Below, piece after piece: positions 1-12,043 of a stretch of 64,000 nt of DNA. The notes beneath the pieces are model-generated. The model saw nothing but the letters and a program-made list of their open reading frames with translations, was not told where the DNA came from and searched no databases. The stretch is from Allobosea sp. TND4EK4 (GTDB lineage: Bacteria; Pseudomonadota; Alphaproteobacteria; Rhizobiales; Beijerinckiaceae), in contig NZ_FTMO01000007.1 in the NCBI RefSeq assembly GCF_900156025.1, positions 124,001 through 188,000 of the forward strand, read 5' to 3'. Numbering within the stretch: position 1 is the stretch's first letter; each line of letters starts with the position of its first letter. The translations under genes and the position numbers were made by a program.

Positions 1-1935
1 AAGCTCCTCGTCATCCTCCACGATCTCGTGGTGACGGCGCTCGCGATCTGGCTCGTCTTCGTGATCCGGTTCGAGGGCCGGCTGCTCGACGAGCATCTGC
101 GCTATCTGCCCCGCTTCCTGCCCTTCTTCGTGGTCTATGCCGGGCTGGTGTACTGGTTCTTCTCGCTCTACCGGTCGAAATGGCGCTTTGCGTCGCTTCC
201 CGACCTCTCCAACATCGTCAAGGCGGTCTCGGTCCTGACCATCAGCCTGCTGGCCATCGACTATGTGCTGGTTTCCCCTGAACTCTACGGCAATTTCTAC
301 TTCGGCAAGATCTCGATCGCGCTGTACTGGCTCGTCCAGATCGCGCTGCTCGGCGGCCCGCGCCTGGCTTATCGCTACTTCAAATACGCTCGCTCGCGGA
401 ACCAGGCGGAGCGCGGCGCGGCGCTGCCTGCCCTTCTGCTCGGCCGCAGCGTCGAGGTCGAGATGGTGATCCGCGCCATGGAGGCCGGCACCATGCGCCG
501 GCTGCGCCCGGCCGGCATCCTGTCTCCCCGCGCCGACGATCTCGGCCAGTCGATCCGGGGCGTTCCGGTGCTCGGCCTGCTCTCGGACATCGAGCGCGTC
601 GCCGGCGAGGCGGCCATCCGCGGCGAGGACTATCGCCGCATCGTCGCGACGCCGTCGGCGCTGCTGCCGGAGGCACAGCCGGACAAATGGCTGAAGCAGA
701 CCCGGAAGCTCGCGCTGCCGATCTCGCGCATCGAATCGCCTGGCGAAGGCACCCGCGACACCGATGTCGCGCCGCTGGAGATCGAGGATCTGCTCGTGCG
801 CTCGACGGTGACGATCGATCGGCAGCGGCTCGGCAGCTTCCTGAAAGGCAAGCGCGTGATCGTCACGGGCGGCGGCGGCTCGATCGGCTCGGAGATCTGC
901 CTGCGTTGCGCCGCGTTCGGTGCCAGCGAGATTTTGGTCGTCGAAAGCTCCGAACCTGCTCTGTTCCAGATCACCGAGCAGCTCTCCGTCGTGGCGGACG
1001 GGACCGTGGTGTCAGGCGCGCTTGCCGATGTCCGCGACCGCGACCGGATCATGCCGCTCTTCGCCGGGTTCCGCCCCGACATCGTCATCCACGCCGCCGC
1101 GCTGAAGCATGTCCCCTATCTGGAAGCGGACTGGAGCGAAGGCATCAAGACCAATATCTTCGGCTCGGTGAACGTCACCGACGCCGCCGTCGCCGCCGGC
1201 GCCAGGACCTTCGTGCTGATCTCGACCGACAAGGCGATCGAGCCGGTCTCGATGCTGGGGGCGACAAAGCGCTTCGCCGAAATCTACGCACAGTCGCGCG
1301 ACGCGGAGTTCGTCGGCTCGGCCTCGGCCATGCGCCTGGTGGCCGTGCGGTTCGGGAACGTGCTGGGCTCGGCAGGCTCGGTCGTGCCGAAGTTCAAGGC
1401 GCAGATCGCGCGCGGCGGGCCGATCACCGTGACCAGCCCCGAGATGATCCGTTATTTCATGACGATCCGCGAGGCCTGCGACCTCGTGCTGACCGCAGCC
1501 TCCCACACGCAGACGCTGGGCCCCGATGCCGAACGCGCCGCCGTCTACGTCCTCAAGATGGGCCAGCCCGTGAAGATCATGGACCTGGCGGAGCGGATGA
1601 TCCGGCTCGCCGGCTACGAACCCGGAGAGGATATCGAGATCGTCGTCACGGGCGTCAGGCCCGGCGAGCGCCTCAACGAAATCCTGTTCGCGCGCGACGA
1701 GCCGATGGCGGAAACCGGGCTCGACGGCGTGATGGCCGCCAAGCCGAGCTTCGCCGATCGCCCACGGATTCAGAGCTGGCTTTCCCGGCTTGAAGTGGCG
1801 CTGCATCGCGGCGACCGCGCGGCCGCGGACGTTGTGCTGGTCGAGGCGATTCCGGATTTCAGCCGGCGCGAGCAGACGCCGCCAGACGCGCCAGCGCAGC
1901 TTCGGTCTCCACCGGCGGTCGCCAGCCTGCGCTGA
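1..1935 (+). CDS. Membrane NDP-sugar 4,6-dehydratase/epimerase (CapD/WbpM/FlaA1 family), 5' truncated
   Basis: The reading frame is open to the first base, so the true start lies outside the window. The N-terminal ~130 residues hold about four membrane segments. A CoA-binding-like Rossmann region follows, then an extended SDR domain starting with the nucleotide-binding GGGGSIGS. The active-site stretch STDKAIEPVSMLGATKR has Met in place of the usual Tyr, as in FlaA1/PglF-type dehydratases. The family converts UDP-GlcNAc (or related) to 4-keto-6-deoxy sugars for surface polysaccharide at the inner membrane. At about 640 residues the length is nearly full. The 3' end overlaps the convergent epimerase gene by 77 bp. 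The family assignment is firm; the exact sugar is unknown. Confidence 0.92.
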   Translation, partial: KLLVILHDLVVTALAIWLVFVIRFEGRLLDEHLRYLPRFLPFFVVYAGLVYWFFSLYRSKWRFASLPDLSNIVKAVSVLTISLLAIDYVLVSPELYGNFYFGKISIALYWLVQIALLGGPRLAYRYFKYARSRNQAERGAALPALLLGRSVEVEMVIRAMEAGTMRRLRPAGILSPRADDLGQSIRGVPVLGLLSDIERVAGEAAIRGEDYRRIVATPSALLPEAQPDKWLKQTRKLALPISRIESPGEGTRDTDVAPLEIEDLLVRSTVTIDRQRLGSFLKGKRVIVTGGGGSIGSEICLRCAAFGASEILVVESSEPALFQITEQLSVVADGTVVSGALADVRDRDRIMPLFAGFRPDIVIHAAALKHVPYLEADWSEGIKTNIFGSVNVTDAAVAAGARTFVLISTDKAIEPVSMLGATKRFAEIYAQSRDAEFVGSASAMRLVAVRFGNVLGSAGSVVPKFKAQIARGGPITVTSPEMIRYFMTIREACDLVLTAASHTQTLGPDAERAAVYVLKMGQPVKIMDLAERMIRLAGYEPGEDIEIVVTGVRPGERLNEILFARDEPMAETGLDGVMAAKPSFADRPRIQSWLSRLEVALHRGDRAAADVVLVEAIPDFSRREQTPPDAPAQLRSPPAVASLR

Positions 1936-2788
1936 GCAGCCGCTGCGGCCGGGCAACGAGGCTGCCCGCCAGTTTGACGAAGGTCTCCTCACGGCCCGCC
2001 CGCCGGGCCAGCCCCCGCAGCCAATGGGCCGGCACCGGCATGAGGCCGGGACCACGGCCGAGCCCGGCACGCAGCGCCGCGATCATCCCGGCGACGCTGA
2101 TCGGCTCGGGATCGGCAACGAGGCAGCATCGTCGGGGCGGGCAGTCCTCGCCCAGAGCAAAGAGGATGGCGCTGGCGAGGTTCTCGACCGCCAGCAGCGA
2201 GCGCGGCGCCTGCAGCCCGCCGAACGGCAGCGGCAGCGGCAGGCGCGCCAGCCGCAGCAACGCGGCCATGTTGGCCTTCACGCCCGGCCCGTAGATCAGG
2301 ACCGGCCGCAATGCCACCCAGTCGAGATCGAGCGCCGCGAGCCCCTGCTCCGCCGCGAGCTTGGAGCGGCCGTAGGCGTCGTCCGGCGCGGGAACCGCGT
2401 CCTCGGCGAGAGGCGGGCCGTCGAAGGCGCCGGTCAAGGCCTTGACCGAGGACAGATAGACGAAACGGCGGATGCCCGCCTCCTGCGCCGCTCGAGCGAG
2501 TTCGCGCGTCGCATCCGTGTTGATGCGGCGATAGAGCGCCTCGTCGAGCCCGGGCCCGGCATGAGCAAGCCCAGCCATATGCACGACATGATCGACATCA
2601 AGCAGCGCCGGCGCCCAGTCGATTGGGCCCGCCATGTCGCCGACGACCACCGTCTCGACATCGGCCCGCGCCGGGCCGGGCCGACGCAGCGCCAGCCTCA
2701 GCCGATAGCCGGATTGCGTCAGCGCGGTCACGACATGCGGACCGACGAAGCCCGTCGCGCCCGTCACCAGGATGCGCGGTTCAGCCAT
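1859..2788 (-). CDS. NAD-dependent epimerase/dehydratase family protein (NDP-sugar)
   Basis: A 309-residue extended SDR protein. GATGFVGPHV near residue 10 is the NAD-binding glycine motif, and SSVKAL plus YGRSK around residues 120-150 give the Ser and Tyr-x3-Lys catalytic residues. It probably epimerises or reduces a nucleotide-activated sugar in the cytoplasm. It overlaps the upstream sugar-phosphate transferase gene by 8 bp, so the two are translated from one message, a common pair in O-antigen or exopolysaccharide clusters. Its 3' end runs 77 bp into the convergent CapD-like gene. The substrate cannot be told from sequence; the product could equally be called WbpP/GalE-like. Confidence 0.85.
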   Translation of the reverse strand: MAEPRILVTGATGFVGPHVVTALTQSGYRLRLALRRPGPARADVETVVVGDMAGPIDWAPALLDVDHVVHMAGLAHAGPGLDEALYRRINTDATRELARAAQEAGIRRFVYLSSVKALTGAFDGPPLAEDAVPAPDDAYGRSKLAAEQGLAALDLDWVALRPVLIYGPGVKANMAALLRLARLPLPLPFGGLQAPRSLLAVENLASAILFALGEDCPPRRCCLVADPEPISVAGMIAALRAGLGRGPGLMPVPAHWLRGLARRAGREETFVKLAGSLVARPQRLLSAGWRPPVETEAALARLAASARAG

Positions 2789-3830
2789 CGGCCTTCCGGG
2801 GCGTTGCGAAGTGGCGGAGAAGCAGGCCGGTCAGCAGAACGGCAAGAATCAGGCAGGCCAGCTGCACCGGAGCCTCGGGATTCGCGATCGTGACGGCGGC
2901 AAGCCCGGCGAGGACGAGATTCAGCGCCGCGACCCGCCCGACGACGCCGGGAACGCTAAATCCGTTCACCGTCGCCTGCTGGTAAAAATGCGAGCGATGC
3001 GCCTCCCAGACCTTCTCGCCGCGCAGCAGGCGCCGCAGCAGCGTGAGCGTCGCATCGGCGATCGAGTAGAGCGGCAGGATGACCGCCGCGGCGAACGCCC
3101 CGGTTCCCGCGAGGCGATACAAAAGATAGGCGCCGAGCAGGCCCAGCGGCAGCGAGCCGACATCGCCGAGGAAGAGCCGGGCCACCGGCTTGTTGAAGGG
3201 AGCGAAGCCGACAAGCCCGCCCAGCAGGGCGGCCGCGAGCCAGCCTGTTGCCGGATCGACGATGCCGGTTGCTCCGCATAGCGCCAGCAGGCCGGAGAAC
3301 GGCACGAAGGCCGCCACCGTGATCCAGTCGAGCCCGTCGATGAAGTTGACGAGGTTGACGAACCAGATGCCGGCCAACAGCGCCAGCCCGCGCTCGGCAG
3401 GAAGCGGCAGGATTTCAGGGAACAGCCTCAGCTGCGGCGCGGCCTGCGTCAGGACAAAGCCGACGCAGGCGGCCTGGAGCAGGAGCCGCAGGCTCGCCGG
3501 CAAGGGGCGGATGTCATCCCAGGCGCCGACAACGGCCAGGGCCGCAGCGCCCGCCGCGACGACGAGCAAGGCCCGCATCGCCTCGGCTTCGAGCGGATCG
3601 AGCAGGAGCGCCGACAAAAGAGCGAGGAAGGCGCCTGCAAGAACGGCGATGCCGCCACCCTGCGGCGTCGGGGTCTTGTGGCTCGAGCGCGCATTCGGTC
3701 GTGCCAGCGCATAGCGCAGCAGCAGCGGGCGGAGCAGCACGCAGAGCATCGCCGCCGCGAATGCGGCGGCGACAGCAATGGCGAGGGGAAGGATGGCGTC
3801 GGTCAAGATGGGCCGCACCATACTGCGCAC
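2781..3830 (-). CDS. Polyprenyl-phosphate sugar-1-phosphate transferase (GT4, WecA/MraY family)
   Basis: A 349-residue polytopic membrane protein with about ten hydrophobic segments. Signature motifs of the family appear in order: SHKTPTPQGGGI (~residue 50), DDIRPL (~105), NFIDGLDW (~160, the Asp-rich catalytic loop), GDVGSLPLG (~220) and HRSHFYQ (~280). The enzyme moves a sugar-1-phosphate from a UDP-sugar to undecaprenyl phosphate, starting synthesis of O-antigen or exopolysaccharide at the inner membrane. The gene is first in a two-gene operon with the overlapping NDP-sugar epimerase. It is not MraY itself: no cell-wall (dcw) neighbours are present and the context is surface glycan. Confidence 0.9.
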   Translation of the reverse strand: MRSMVRPILTDAILPLAIAVAAAFAAAMLCVLLRPLLLRYALARPNARSSHKTPTPQGGGIAVLAGAFLALLSALLLDPLEAEAMRALLVVAAGAAALAVVGAWDDIRPLPASLRLLLQAACVGFVLTQAAPQLRLFPEILPLPAERGLALLAGIWFVNLVNFIDGLDWITVAAFVPFSGLLALCGATGIVDPATGWLAAALLGGLVGFAPFNKPVARLFLGDVGSLPLGLLGAYLLYRLAGTGAFAAAVILPLYSIADATLTLLRRLLRGEKVWEAHRSHFYQQATVNGFSVPGVVGRVAALNLVLAGLAAVTIANPEAPVQLACLILAVLLTGLLLRHFATPRKADG

Positions 3831-3873
3831 GGCCGAAAATCCTAGAGCCTATCGCCCTTCCCTCGGCGGTGGC

Positions 3874-4323
3874 TTACTGCCTGAAGCCGATCAGGACGCC
3901 GTCGGCGCCGAGCGAGAGCTGCAGGCCCTGACGGCGGGTGGTGAGACGCAGGGTCACGCCCTTGTCGTTCTGGAGCCAGACCGAGCCGCGCCCGGCCCGG
4001 CCGACAGCCCAACCTTCCTTGAGCTGCACATAGGGGCCGGCAAAATCGGATACCCGACGAAGCCCGTAAACCGTGCCCGATGCGACGGTTCGCGACGCGC
4101 CTATGGTGCCGAAGCCGAGGCCGCCGACCGTGATCGGATAGGCCTTGCCGCGGTAGCGCAGCGTGCCGCCGCCGGCCTCGCCGGAGGCGATGAAGCCCGC
4201 CTGCACCTGCTCGATCCGCACCGTGCCGGTCGAGGGGCCGAGCGTCTTGGGCTGCGCGAGGGCCGGGGTCGAGAGCATGGCGACGGCGGCGAGGGACAAT
4301 GAGATTTGCTTGAAATTCAGCAT
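3874..4323 (-). CDS. Secreted beta-rich hypothetical protein
   Basis: 149 residues starting at MLNFKQ, where a typical Sec signal peptide begins (hydrophobic stretch, then ALAQ as the cleavage site near residue 22). The longer upstream frame reads as Arg-rich non-coding sequence and was not used. The mature part is rich in Gly, Thr and aromatic residues and looks like a compact beta structure, with repeated patterns such as GGLGFGTIGAS and GRGSVWLQN. I do not recognise a named family. It is probably periplasmic. The gene stands alone, with no operon partner in close range. Confidence 0.7.
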   Translation of the reverse strand: MLNFKQISLSLAAVAMLSTPALAQPKTLGPSTGTVRIEQVQAGFIASGEAGGGTLRYRGKAYPITVGGLGFGTIGASRTVASGTVYGLRRVSDFAGPYVQLKEGWAVGRAGRGSVWLQNDKGVTLRLTTRRQGLQLSLGADGVLIGFRQ

Positions 4324-4462
4324 GGCTTCACTCCTTGCGCCTCTGCGGCGCTGCAGCATCAACCCACGAAAAGCGATTTCGATCCCAAGGACGGCGAGGC
4401 AGCGCCGCCGAATTCCGTCGCTGAAGGCGAGGCGCCATCGGCAAGGCTGCCGGGCGCTCGCC

Positions 4463-4870
4463 TCAGTCCGGCTTGTGGCAGACCGCCTCGACATTGACGC
4501 CGTCCGGGTCGAGCACGAAGGCCGCGTAATAGGCCGGATGATAATGCGGCCTCAGCCCGGGCGGCCCGTTATCGCGGCCGCCTTGGGCAATGGCAGCGGC
4601 GTAGAAGGCGTCGACCGCAGTCCGGCTTTCGGCCGCAAAGGCGATGTGGAGACCTGCGCTGCCTGAAACGTCCGGCCTCGCGCTCCGGCTGTCGCTGGAG
4701 AGCCAGAAGAACGGCTTGCTGCCGGCGCCATAGCCGATCCCATGATAGCCGCCGGTCTCTTCGGGCCTGACTTCCATCACCTCGACGATCGCCAGAGCCT
4801 TGAGGGCGGCACCATAGAACCTGCGCGAGGTCTCCATGGAGGAAGGATGGATCCCGATATGATCGATCAT
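4463..4870 (-). CDS. VOC (glyoxalase/bleomycin-resistance/dioxygenase) superfamily protein
   Basis: 135 residues starting at MIDHIGIHPSSM; the family typically begins with this MIDHI beta strand, so the ATG eleven codons inside the longest frame is preferred. Features of the fold are the N-terminal H4 metal-ligand candidate, SRRFYGAALKAL after it, LHIAFAAES in the middle and FVLDPDGVNVEAVCH at the C-terminus with the conserved D-P-D-G-x-x-x-E turn. Such small proteins bind a metal and act as isomerases, dioxygenases or thiol transferases in the cytoplasm; the reaction here is unknown. It is a single gene. Confidence 0.85.
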   Translation of the reverse strand: MIDHIGIHPSSMETSRRFYGAALKALAIVEVMEVRPEETGGYHGIGYGAGSKPFFWLSSDSRSARPDVSGSAGLHIAFAAESRTAVDAFYAAAIAQGGRDNGPPGLRPHYHPAYYAAFVLDPDGVNVEAVCHKPD

Positions 4871-5004
4871 CGCCAGCTCGTCCGTGGGCTTGTCTCGATG
4901 CAACGCTAGAGACTTTCCGCCGGAACGGATTGATGCTGGTCAACTCCTTGCGCCCGCGAAGACAGCCGCCATGGCGCTTACGCTTCATCCACTGGCTGAA
5001 AGCG

Positions 5005-5283
5005 TTATTTCGAGTTCCGCTTCTTCTTCTCGTCATTGGCAGGCTCCGACGCGGACTTGGTCGACCGACGGAGCGTGGCGATCGCGAGCGGCGGCTTGCC
5101 AGACCTTTCCGAAATCAGCCGGTCCTGCTCGGAGATGGCATCGCGTGCCGGCTCGTCACCATCCAACCCACCGAGCAACGACGTTGGTACCCTGCGATTC
5201 GACGTCCTCGACCCGTCCTCGTAGACGACATCGAACATCGTAAAATCAGTATCGAGTGGCTTGGATTTCGTGCGTTTAGCCAT
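5005..5283 (-). CDS. Small conserved-looking hypothetical protein
   Basis: 92 residues from MAKRTKSKPLDTDF. The internal ATG is chosen because residues before it are Arg-rich and atypical, while the part after it is balanced and charged. It contains MFDVVYEDGSRTSNRRVP, a Gly-rich turn (LLGGLDGDEPA), a helix-like DAISEQDRLISERSGK and a Lys-rich end (DEKKKRNSK). There is no signal peptide or membrane segment, so it is probably cytoplasmic. Similar short proteins are, as far as I recall, common in Hyphomicrobiales genomes, but I know of no function. It lies just downstream of tRNA-Ala on the same strand. Confidence 0.6.
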   Translation of the reverse strand: MAKRTKSKPLDTDFTMFDVVYEDGSRTSNRRVPTSLLGGLDGDEPARDAISEQDRLISERSGKPPLAIATLRRSTKSASEPANDEKKKRNSK

Positions 5284-5470
5284 TGCAGCTTCCTGTCTGC
5301 GAAGTCCTGCTCGAAAGGCAGCCTTCAGCCGCCGGTATCGGCTGTGGCGCGGCGTGACTTTTTTGGCGCGGCTCACTGAAGCAGTGCCGCGAGCGCTGCT
5401 GCGGTGGCAGTCGGCGCCGCTCAGCGGCAGCACTCCGAACACCCGCAGTCCGTGTCATGGAAGAGAAATT

Positions 5471-5546
<76 letters not shown>

Positions 5547-5710
5547 ACGCGCAACGATCGGTTGGGATTCGATCGTTGATCCGTATCGACCGCCTCGGCG
5601 GTTGAAGTCCGGGCCGCCTCTCGGCGACGCAGCGCTCTATAGGCGGCCCGGGATGAAGACACAAGCGGCTATTGTCGCCTCGCCGTCATCTTTTTTTCGG
5701 AAGGCGAGGA

Positions 5711-6136
5711 TCAGTTGTCCTCGTCGCCCTCGATCTCGCCGTCGATCAGGTCGGAGACGTCATCGTCACCTTCCTCGTCCTCTTCCAGGAAGGTGTCGTC
5801 GTCCTCGGCGTCGATCTCGTCCTCGACCTCGATGTCGTCCTCGCTGGTGACGACGGCTTCCTTCTCGGTCGCCTCGGCATCCGCATCCTCAAGCGAGACG
5901 AGCTCGACGGCCTCATCGGCGACCTCGACCTCATCCTCTTCCTCAGTCGCCTTGGGCGCGGCCACGGCAGCGGCCTTGGCCTGCGGCTCGAACATCGAGA
6001 GAGGATAGGACTGGCCCGTATAGGGCGAGACCACGGGGTCTTTGTTCAAATCATAGAACTTGCGACCCGTGACCGGGCAAACGCGCTTCGTTCCGAGTTC
6101 CGGTTTCGCCACTGCGTCGGACCCTTCAACCATCAT
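5711..6136 (-). CDS. TIGR02300 family protein (FYDLN acid domain)
   Basis: 141 residues. The N-terminal half holds the hallmark KFYDLNKDPVVSPYTG with CPVTGRKF before it, the FYDLN domain found almost only in Alphaproteobacteria. The C-terminal half is strongly acidic, with long Asp/Glu runs from about residue 85 to the end, and is probably disordered. The function is unknown; the acidic tail suggests interaction with a basic partner. The gene is divergent from aroA, its usual neighbour in this order. The start MMVEGSD is the longest frame; the second Met is equally possible. Confidence 0.9.
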   Translation of the reverse strand: MMVEGSDAVAKPELGTKRVCPVTGRKFYDLNKDPVVSPYTGQSYPLSMFEPQAKAAAVAAPKATEEEDEVEVADEAVELVSLEDADAEATEKEAVVTSEDDIEVEDEIDAEDDDTFLEEDEEGDDDVSDLIDGEIEGDEDN

Positions 6137-6164
6137 GTATCTGAAAAGCAGGCGCGTCCGTTAG

Positions 6165-8368
<2,204 letters not shown>

Positions 8369-8491
8369 GCGGCCGACATCCGGGTGCTCGCGCAATTGCG
8401 ATCCGGGAAGGCATGCAAAGCCGGCTTTTGATGCTTGGCGACGCTGCAGAGCCGGCGCACACTCGCTTCCGCAGGGGATGCGGAGGTGGCG

Positions 8492-9295
8492 ATGCGGCGG
8501 CGGCTGTTCGGTCTCTCATGTCTGGCGGCTGCAGCGCTGTGGAGCGCCCCCGCCGCTTTGGCCCAGACGGCAGGGCCGCCCGAGGAGGTCGATGTCGCGC
8601 TGGTCCTGGCCGTCGACATCTCCTATTCGATGGATCTCGACGAGCTCGCCTTGCAGCGCAACGGCTATATCGAGGCCTTCCGCTCGAAGGAACTTCAGGA
8701 TGCGATCGGCAAGGGCGCGCTCGGCAAGATCGCTGTCACCTATGTCGAATGGGCGGGCGGCGGCTTTCAATACATCGTGCGACCCTGGAAGATCATCGAC
8801 GGCCCCGCCGCAGCCAACGCTTTCGCCGAGGAGCTGGGCGAGGCGCCGACCCGGCGCGGCCGGCGCACCTCGATTTCGGCCGCGATCGATCTCGGAGTGA
8901 AGCTGCTGGACGAGGCCAACGTCACGGCTGCAAGGCGCGTCATCGACATCTCCGGCGACGGCGCCAACAATGACGGGCGGCCGGTCACCGCCGCGCGCGA
9001 CGAGGCGGGCGCGAAGGGCATCGCCATCAACGGGCTGCCGGTGATGCTGAAGCAGGCCGGCTATTTCGACATCGAGAATCTCGACATCTACTACAAGGAC
9101 TGCGTGGTGACGGGCATCGGCGCCTTCGTCATCCCGATCCGCGAGAAGAACCAGTTCGTCGATGCGACGCGGACCAAGCTGGTGCGCGAGATCGCAGAGG
9201 CGCCTCCCGAAGCGATGGTGCAGAAGGCGCAGGCCGGCACGCCCGCGAGCTGCCTCGCCGGCGAGCGGCAATGGCGCGAGCGGATGGGGAATTGA
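8492..9295 (+). CDS. DUF1194 (von Willebrand A-like) secreted protein
   Basis: 267 residues starting at MRRRLFGLS, chosen because GGAGG lies five bases upstream and it begins a clean Sec signal peptide ending at ALAQ (~25). The mature protein opens with VDVALVLAVDISYSMDLDE, a MIDAS-type D-x-S-x-S motif of the von Willebrand A fold, followed by RRVIDISGDGANNDGRP. DUF1194 proteins are secreted or periplasmic and of unknown role; a metal-dependent binding function is likely from the fold. It is in the position usually held by rpsA after cmk, 123 bp downstream. A composite palindromic repeat follows the stop. Confidence 0.9.
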   Translation: MRRRLFGLSCLAAAALWSAPAALAQTAGPPEEVDVALVLAVDISYSMDLDELALQRNGYIEAFRSKELQDAIGKGALGKIAVTYVEWAGGGFQYIVRPWKIIDGPAAANAFAEELGEAPTRRGRRTSISAAIDLGVKLLDEANVTAARRVIDISGDGANNDGRPVTAARDEAGAKGIAINGLPVMLKQAGYFDIENLDIYYKDCVVTGIGAFVIPIREKNQFVDATRTKLVREIAEAPPEAMVQKAQAGTPASCLAGERQWRERMGN

Positions 9296-9313
9296 ACGCT
9301 GCGGCGGGACCAG

Positions 9314-9406
9314 CCGTCATGCCCGGGCTTGACCCGGGCATGACGGAAACCAGAGCCCATGATCCTGAGATTCTCGGTTCTGCGCTGCGCTCCGCCCGAG
9401 AATGAC
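9314..9406. repeat. Composite intergenic palindrome, copy 1
   Basis: The first half is a perfect inverted repeat: CCGTCATGCCCGGG at 9314-9327, a 5-nt loop, and its complement at 9333-9346. The second half pairs TTCTCGG at 9371-9377 with CCGAGAA at 9396-9402 around a GCGCTGCGC-rich loop and ends in ATGAC. Related copies lie near 41170, 53372, 57834 and 60174. It sits between the ends of two convergent genes and may also serve as a bidirectional terminator. Confidence 0.85.
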
Positions 9407-9415
9407 GCCTCCGAA

Positions 9416-11920
9416 CTACGTCCCCCGCGGCTTTGCCCGCGTCGTCGGCACGGCCGCCGCCGGATCATCCGGCCACAGGTGGCGGGGGTAGCGGCCCTTC
9501 ATCTCGGATTTCACCGCCGCCCAGGAACCGCGCCAGAAGCCCGGCAGGTCGCGGGTGATCTGGACGGGCTTGTGTCCCGGCGAGAGCAGCTCCAGCACCA
9601 GCGGCACGCGACCACCCGCCAGCGCGGGATGGGTCGCCAACCCATAGAGCTCCTGCACACGAATCGAGATGGTCGGGCCGGCCTCGGCCGCGTAATCCAC
9701 GGCCAGCGAGGAGCCGGTCGGGGCGGTGAAATGCGTCGGAGCCTCGGCATCGAGCCTGCGCTTCATGTCCCAGGGCAGAAGGGCGGCCAGCGCCGAATCG
9801 AGATCGCCCGGCTGAATCGCAGCCAGCGAGGCGCGGCCCGGGATATGCGGCGCCAGCCACAATTCGGGCTCTGCGGCCAGTCCTTCATCCGTCAGGTCGG
9901 GCCAGCCGGCCTCCGGCTCGGCCCTGCGCAGGAAGACGACGCGCTCGCGCAGCTGGTCCTGACCTTTCGTCCAGGGAAGGAGCCCGATGCCAAGAGCGGC
10001 GATGCCCCTCGCCAGAGCGTCGGCATTCTCCTGCGTGGCCGAGACGGGCAAAGGCCGTTCGGCCAGGGACAGCGCGCCGTAACGGCGCACGGCGCGCACG
10101 CGCAGCGCGCGCGCCTGCCGGTCGAAGCTCGCCTCCTCACGCTCGGAGATGGCGAAAGGCGCCAGACCCGCCGCGACGAGTGCCGCGATCTCCGATTCGG
10201 CGATCGCGGCAGCCGCCACGATCCGGGCCTGCTGGGCGGAGCCGGTCATCTCGGCGACGACGATATAGGGCTCGCGCGCCAGACGCTCCGCCGCCTCCAG
10301 CACCGCGCCGCGGCCATTGGCGAGAAGGTACTGGCCGGAGCCCGGCGTCCGGGCTTTGGCGACGCGGTCGGGATAGGCGCAGGCCAGCAACAAACCGACG
10401 GACGGCACGCCTGCCGCGGCGCCCGGCTCAGCTTTCGCCCGCCGCCCGGCCGTGCTGGCCCAGCCTTCGGCAAGGCGGCGCATGTCACCGGCCCGGCCGC
10501 CACGCTCCCGCCCGAAACGGTCCAGCCGCTCGGCGAGATCGATGGCATCGCCGCCCAGCCCCCGCTCGACGAGCAAGGCGGCAAGATCGGCCGCGACTCC
10601 GGCTTGCCCGAAGCGGGCCGCGGCCAGGACCATCCGCGCCAGCCGTGGCGGCAGGGGCAGGGCCTGCAGCGCTCTGCCTTGCGGGGTGATGCGACCATCC
10701 TCGCCAAGGGCTCCGATGGCGGCGAGCAAAGAGCGCGCTTCCTTGAGGGCGGGCGCCGGCGGCGGGTCGAGGAAGGCGAGGCTTGCCGGGTCGGCGACGC
10801 CCCAGACCGCACAGTCGAGCAGCAGGGGCGCGAGATCGGCCGAGAGGATTTCCGGCCGGGCGAAGGCCTCCAGCGCGCCGGTGGCAGCCTCCTCCCACAG
10901 GCGGTAGCAGATGCCCGGTTCGGTCCGGCCGGCGCGACCACGGCGCTGGTCGGCGGCAGCACGGCTGACGCGGCGGGTCTCCAGCCGGGTGATGCCGATA
11001 TCGGGCTCATAGACGGGCACGCGGGCCAGCCCCGAATCGATCACCACCCGCACGCCCTCGATGGTCAGCGAGGTCTCGGCGATGGCGGAGGCGAGCACGA
11101 CCTTGCGTTGCCCGGCCGGTGCCGGGAGTACGGCGCGGTCCTGATCGCGCTGGTCGAGCGCGCCATAGAGCGGGGCGATCTCGACCGACGGATCGCGCAG
11201 TTTCTCGCGCAGACGCTCCTCGACGCGGCGGATCTCGCCCTGTCCGGGCAGAAAGACGAGCTGCGAGCCGGGCTGTTCGTTCAGCGCCAGCAGGATCGTC
11301 TCGACGACCTGATCCTCGATCCGCTTCAGCGGGTCGCGGCCGCGATGGCGCGTCTCGATCGGGAAGGCGCGGCCTTCGCTCTGGATGACCGGCGCCTCGC
11401 CGAGCAACGTGGCGATGCGCGCCCCGTCCAGCGTTGCCGACATCACGAGGATCCGCAGATCCTCGCGCAGGCCGCCCTGCGCGTCGAGAGCCAGCGCGAG
11501 CCCGAAATCGGCATCGAGCGAGCGCTCATGGAACTCGTCGAAGAGCACGGCCGCGACGCCTTCGAGCGAAGGATCGTCGAGGATCATCCTCGCGAAGACG
11601 CCCTCGGTCACGACCTCGATGCGCGTCCGCGGCCCGATCTTCGAGCCGAGCCGCACGCGCAGGCCGACCGTCTCTCCAACGCGTTCACCGAGCGTCTGCG
11701 CCATCCGGGCGGCCGCGCCGCGCGCCGCGAGCCGGCGCGGCTCCAGCACGATCAGCTTGCCGGCTTGAACCCAAGGCTCGTCCAGCAGAGCCAGAGGCAC
11801 GCGCGTCGTCTTGCCTGCGCCGGGCGGAGCAACCAGGACGGCGTTCGGCCGGGCGCGCAGGCTCGCCGCCAGCTCGCCGAGCACGGCATCGATCGGAAGG
11901 GGCGTGTCGAAAGCGCGCAT
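9416..11920 (-). CDS. hrpB: ATP-dependent helicase HrpB
   Basis: 834 residues, the usual length for HrpB, starting at [14 protein letters not shown]; the longer upstream frame runs antisense into trpA and was rejected. It is a DEAH-type superfamily 2 helicase. Walker A GAGKT is at 34-38, the DEFH box at 128-131, the SAT motif (VMSATLDG) near 160 and [12 protein letters not shown] (motif VI) near 330. The C-terminal HrpB domain is present. Its role is probably in RNA metabolism; HrpB function is poorly defined in bacteria. It is divergent from trpA, with 123 bp between the starts. Confidence 0.95.
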   Translation of the reverse strand: MRAFDTPLPIDAVLGELAASLRARPNAVLVAPPGAGKTTRVPLALLDEPWVQAGKLIVLEPRRLAARGAAARMAQTLGERVGETVGLRVRLGSKIGPRTRIEVVTEGVFARMILDDPSLEGVAAVLFDEFHERSLDADFGLALALDAQGGLREDLRILVMSATLDGARIATLLGEAPVIQSEGRAFPIETRHRGRDPLKRIEDQVVETILLALNEQPGSQLVFLPGQGEIRRVEERLREKLRDPSVEIAPLYGALDQRDQDRAVLPAPAGQRKVVLASAIAETSLTIEGVRVVIDSGLARVPVYEPDIGITRLETRRVSRAAADQRRGRAGRTEPGICYRLWEEAATGALEAFARPEILSADLAPLLLDCAVWGVADPASLAFLDPPPAPALKEARSLLAAIGALGEDGRITPQGRALQALPLPPRLARMVLAAARFGQAGVAADLAALLVERGLGGDAIDLAERLDRFGRERGGRAGDMRRLAEGWASTAGRRAKAEPGAAAGVPSVGLLLACAYPDRVAKARTPGSGQYLLANGRGAVLEAAERLAREPYIVVAEMTGSAQQARIVAAAAIAESEIAALVAAGLAPFAISEREEASFDRQARALRVRAVRRYGALSLAERPLPVSATQENADALARGIAALGIGLLPWTKGQDQLRERVVFLRRAEPEAGWPDLTDEGLAAEPELWLAPHIPGRASLAAIQPGDLDSALAALLPWDMKRRLDAEAPTHFTAPTGSSLAVDYAAEAGPTISIRVQELYGLATHPALAGGRVPLVLELLSPGHKPVQITRDLPGFWRGSWAAVKSEMKGRYPRHLWPDDPAAAVPTTRAKPRGT

Positions 11921-12043
11921 CGCCTGGCGATGTGGCGCAGGCGGCGGCACATCGCAAGCCGCTCCCGCGCACGCCAGGCGCCGACCAGTGCCGCGCCAGC
12001 TAGCCTCTCGCAAGTTCGCGCGCGCCATGCTAACCGCAGGCGC

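Noticed and set aside
4324-4494. 57-codon extension of the secreted hypothetical protein
   Set aside because: The internal Met starts a clear signal peptide; the extension is Arg-rich with no function.
9359-12043. Long N-terminal extension of trpA over hrpB
   Set aside because: The extension is low-complexity Arg/Gly/Gln sequence antisense to hrpB; trpA has a normal start at 12044.
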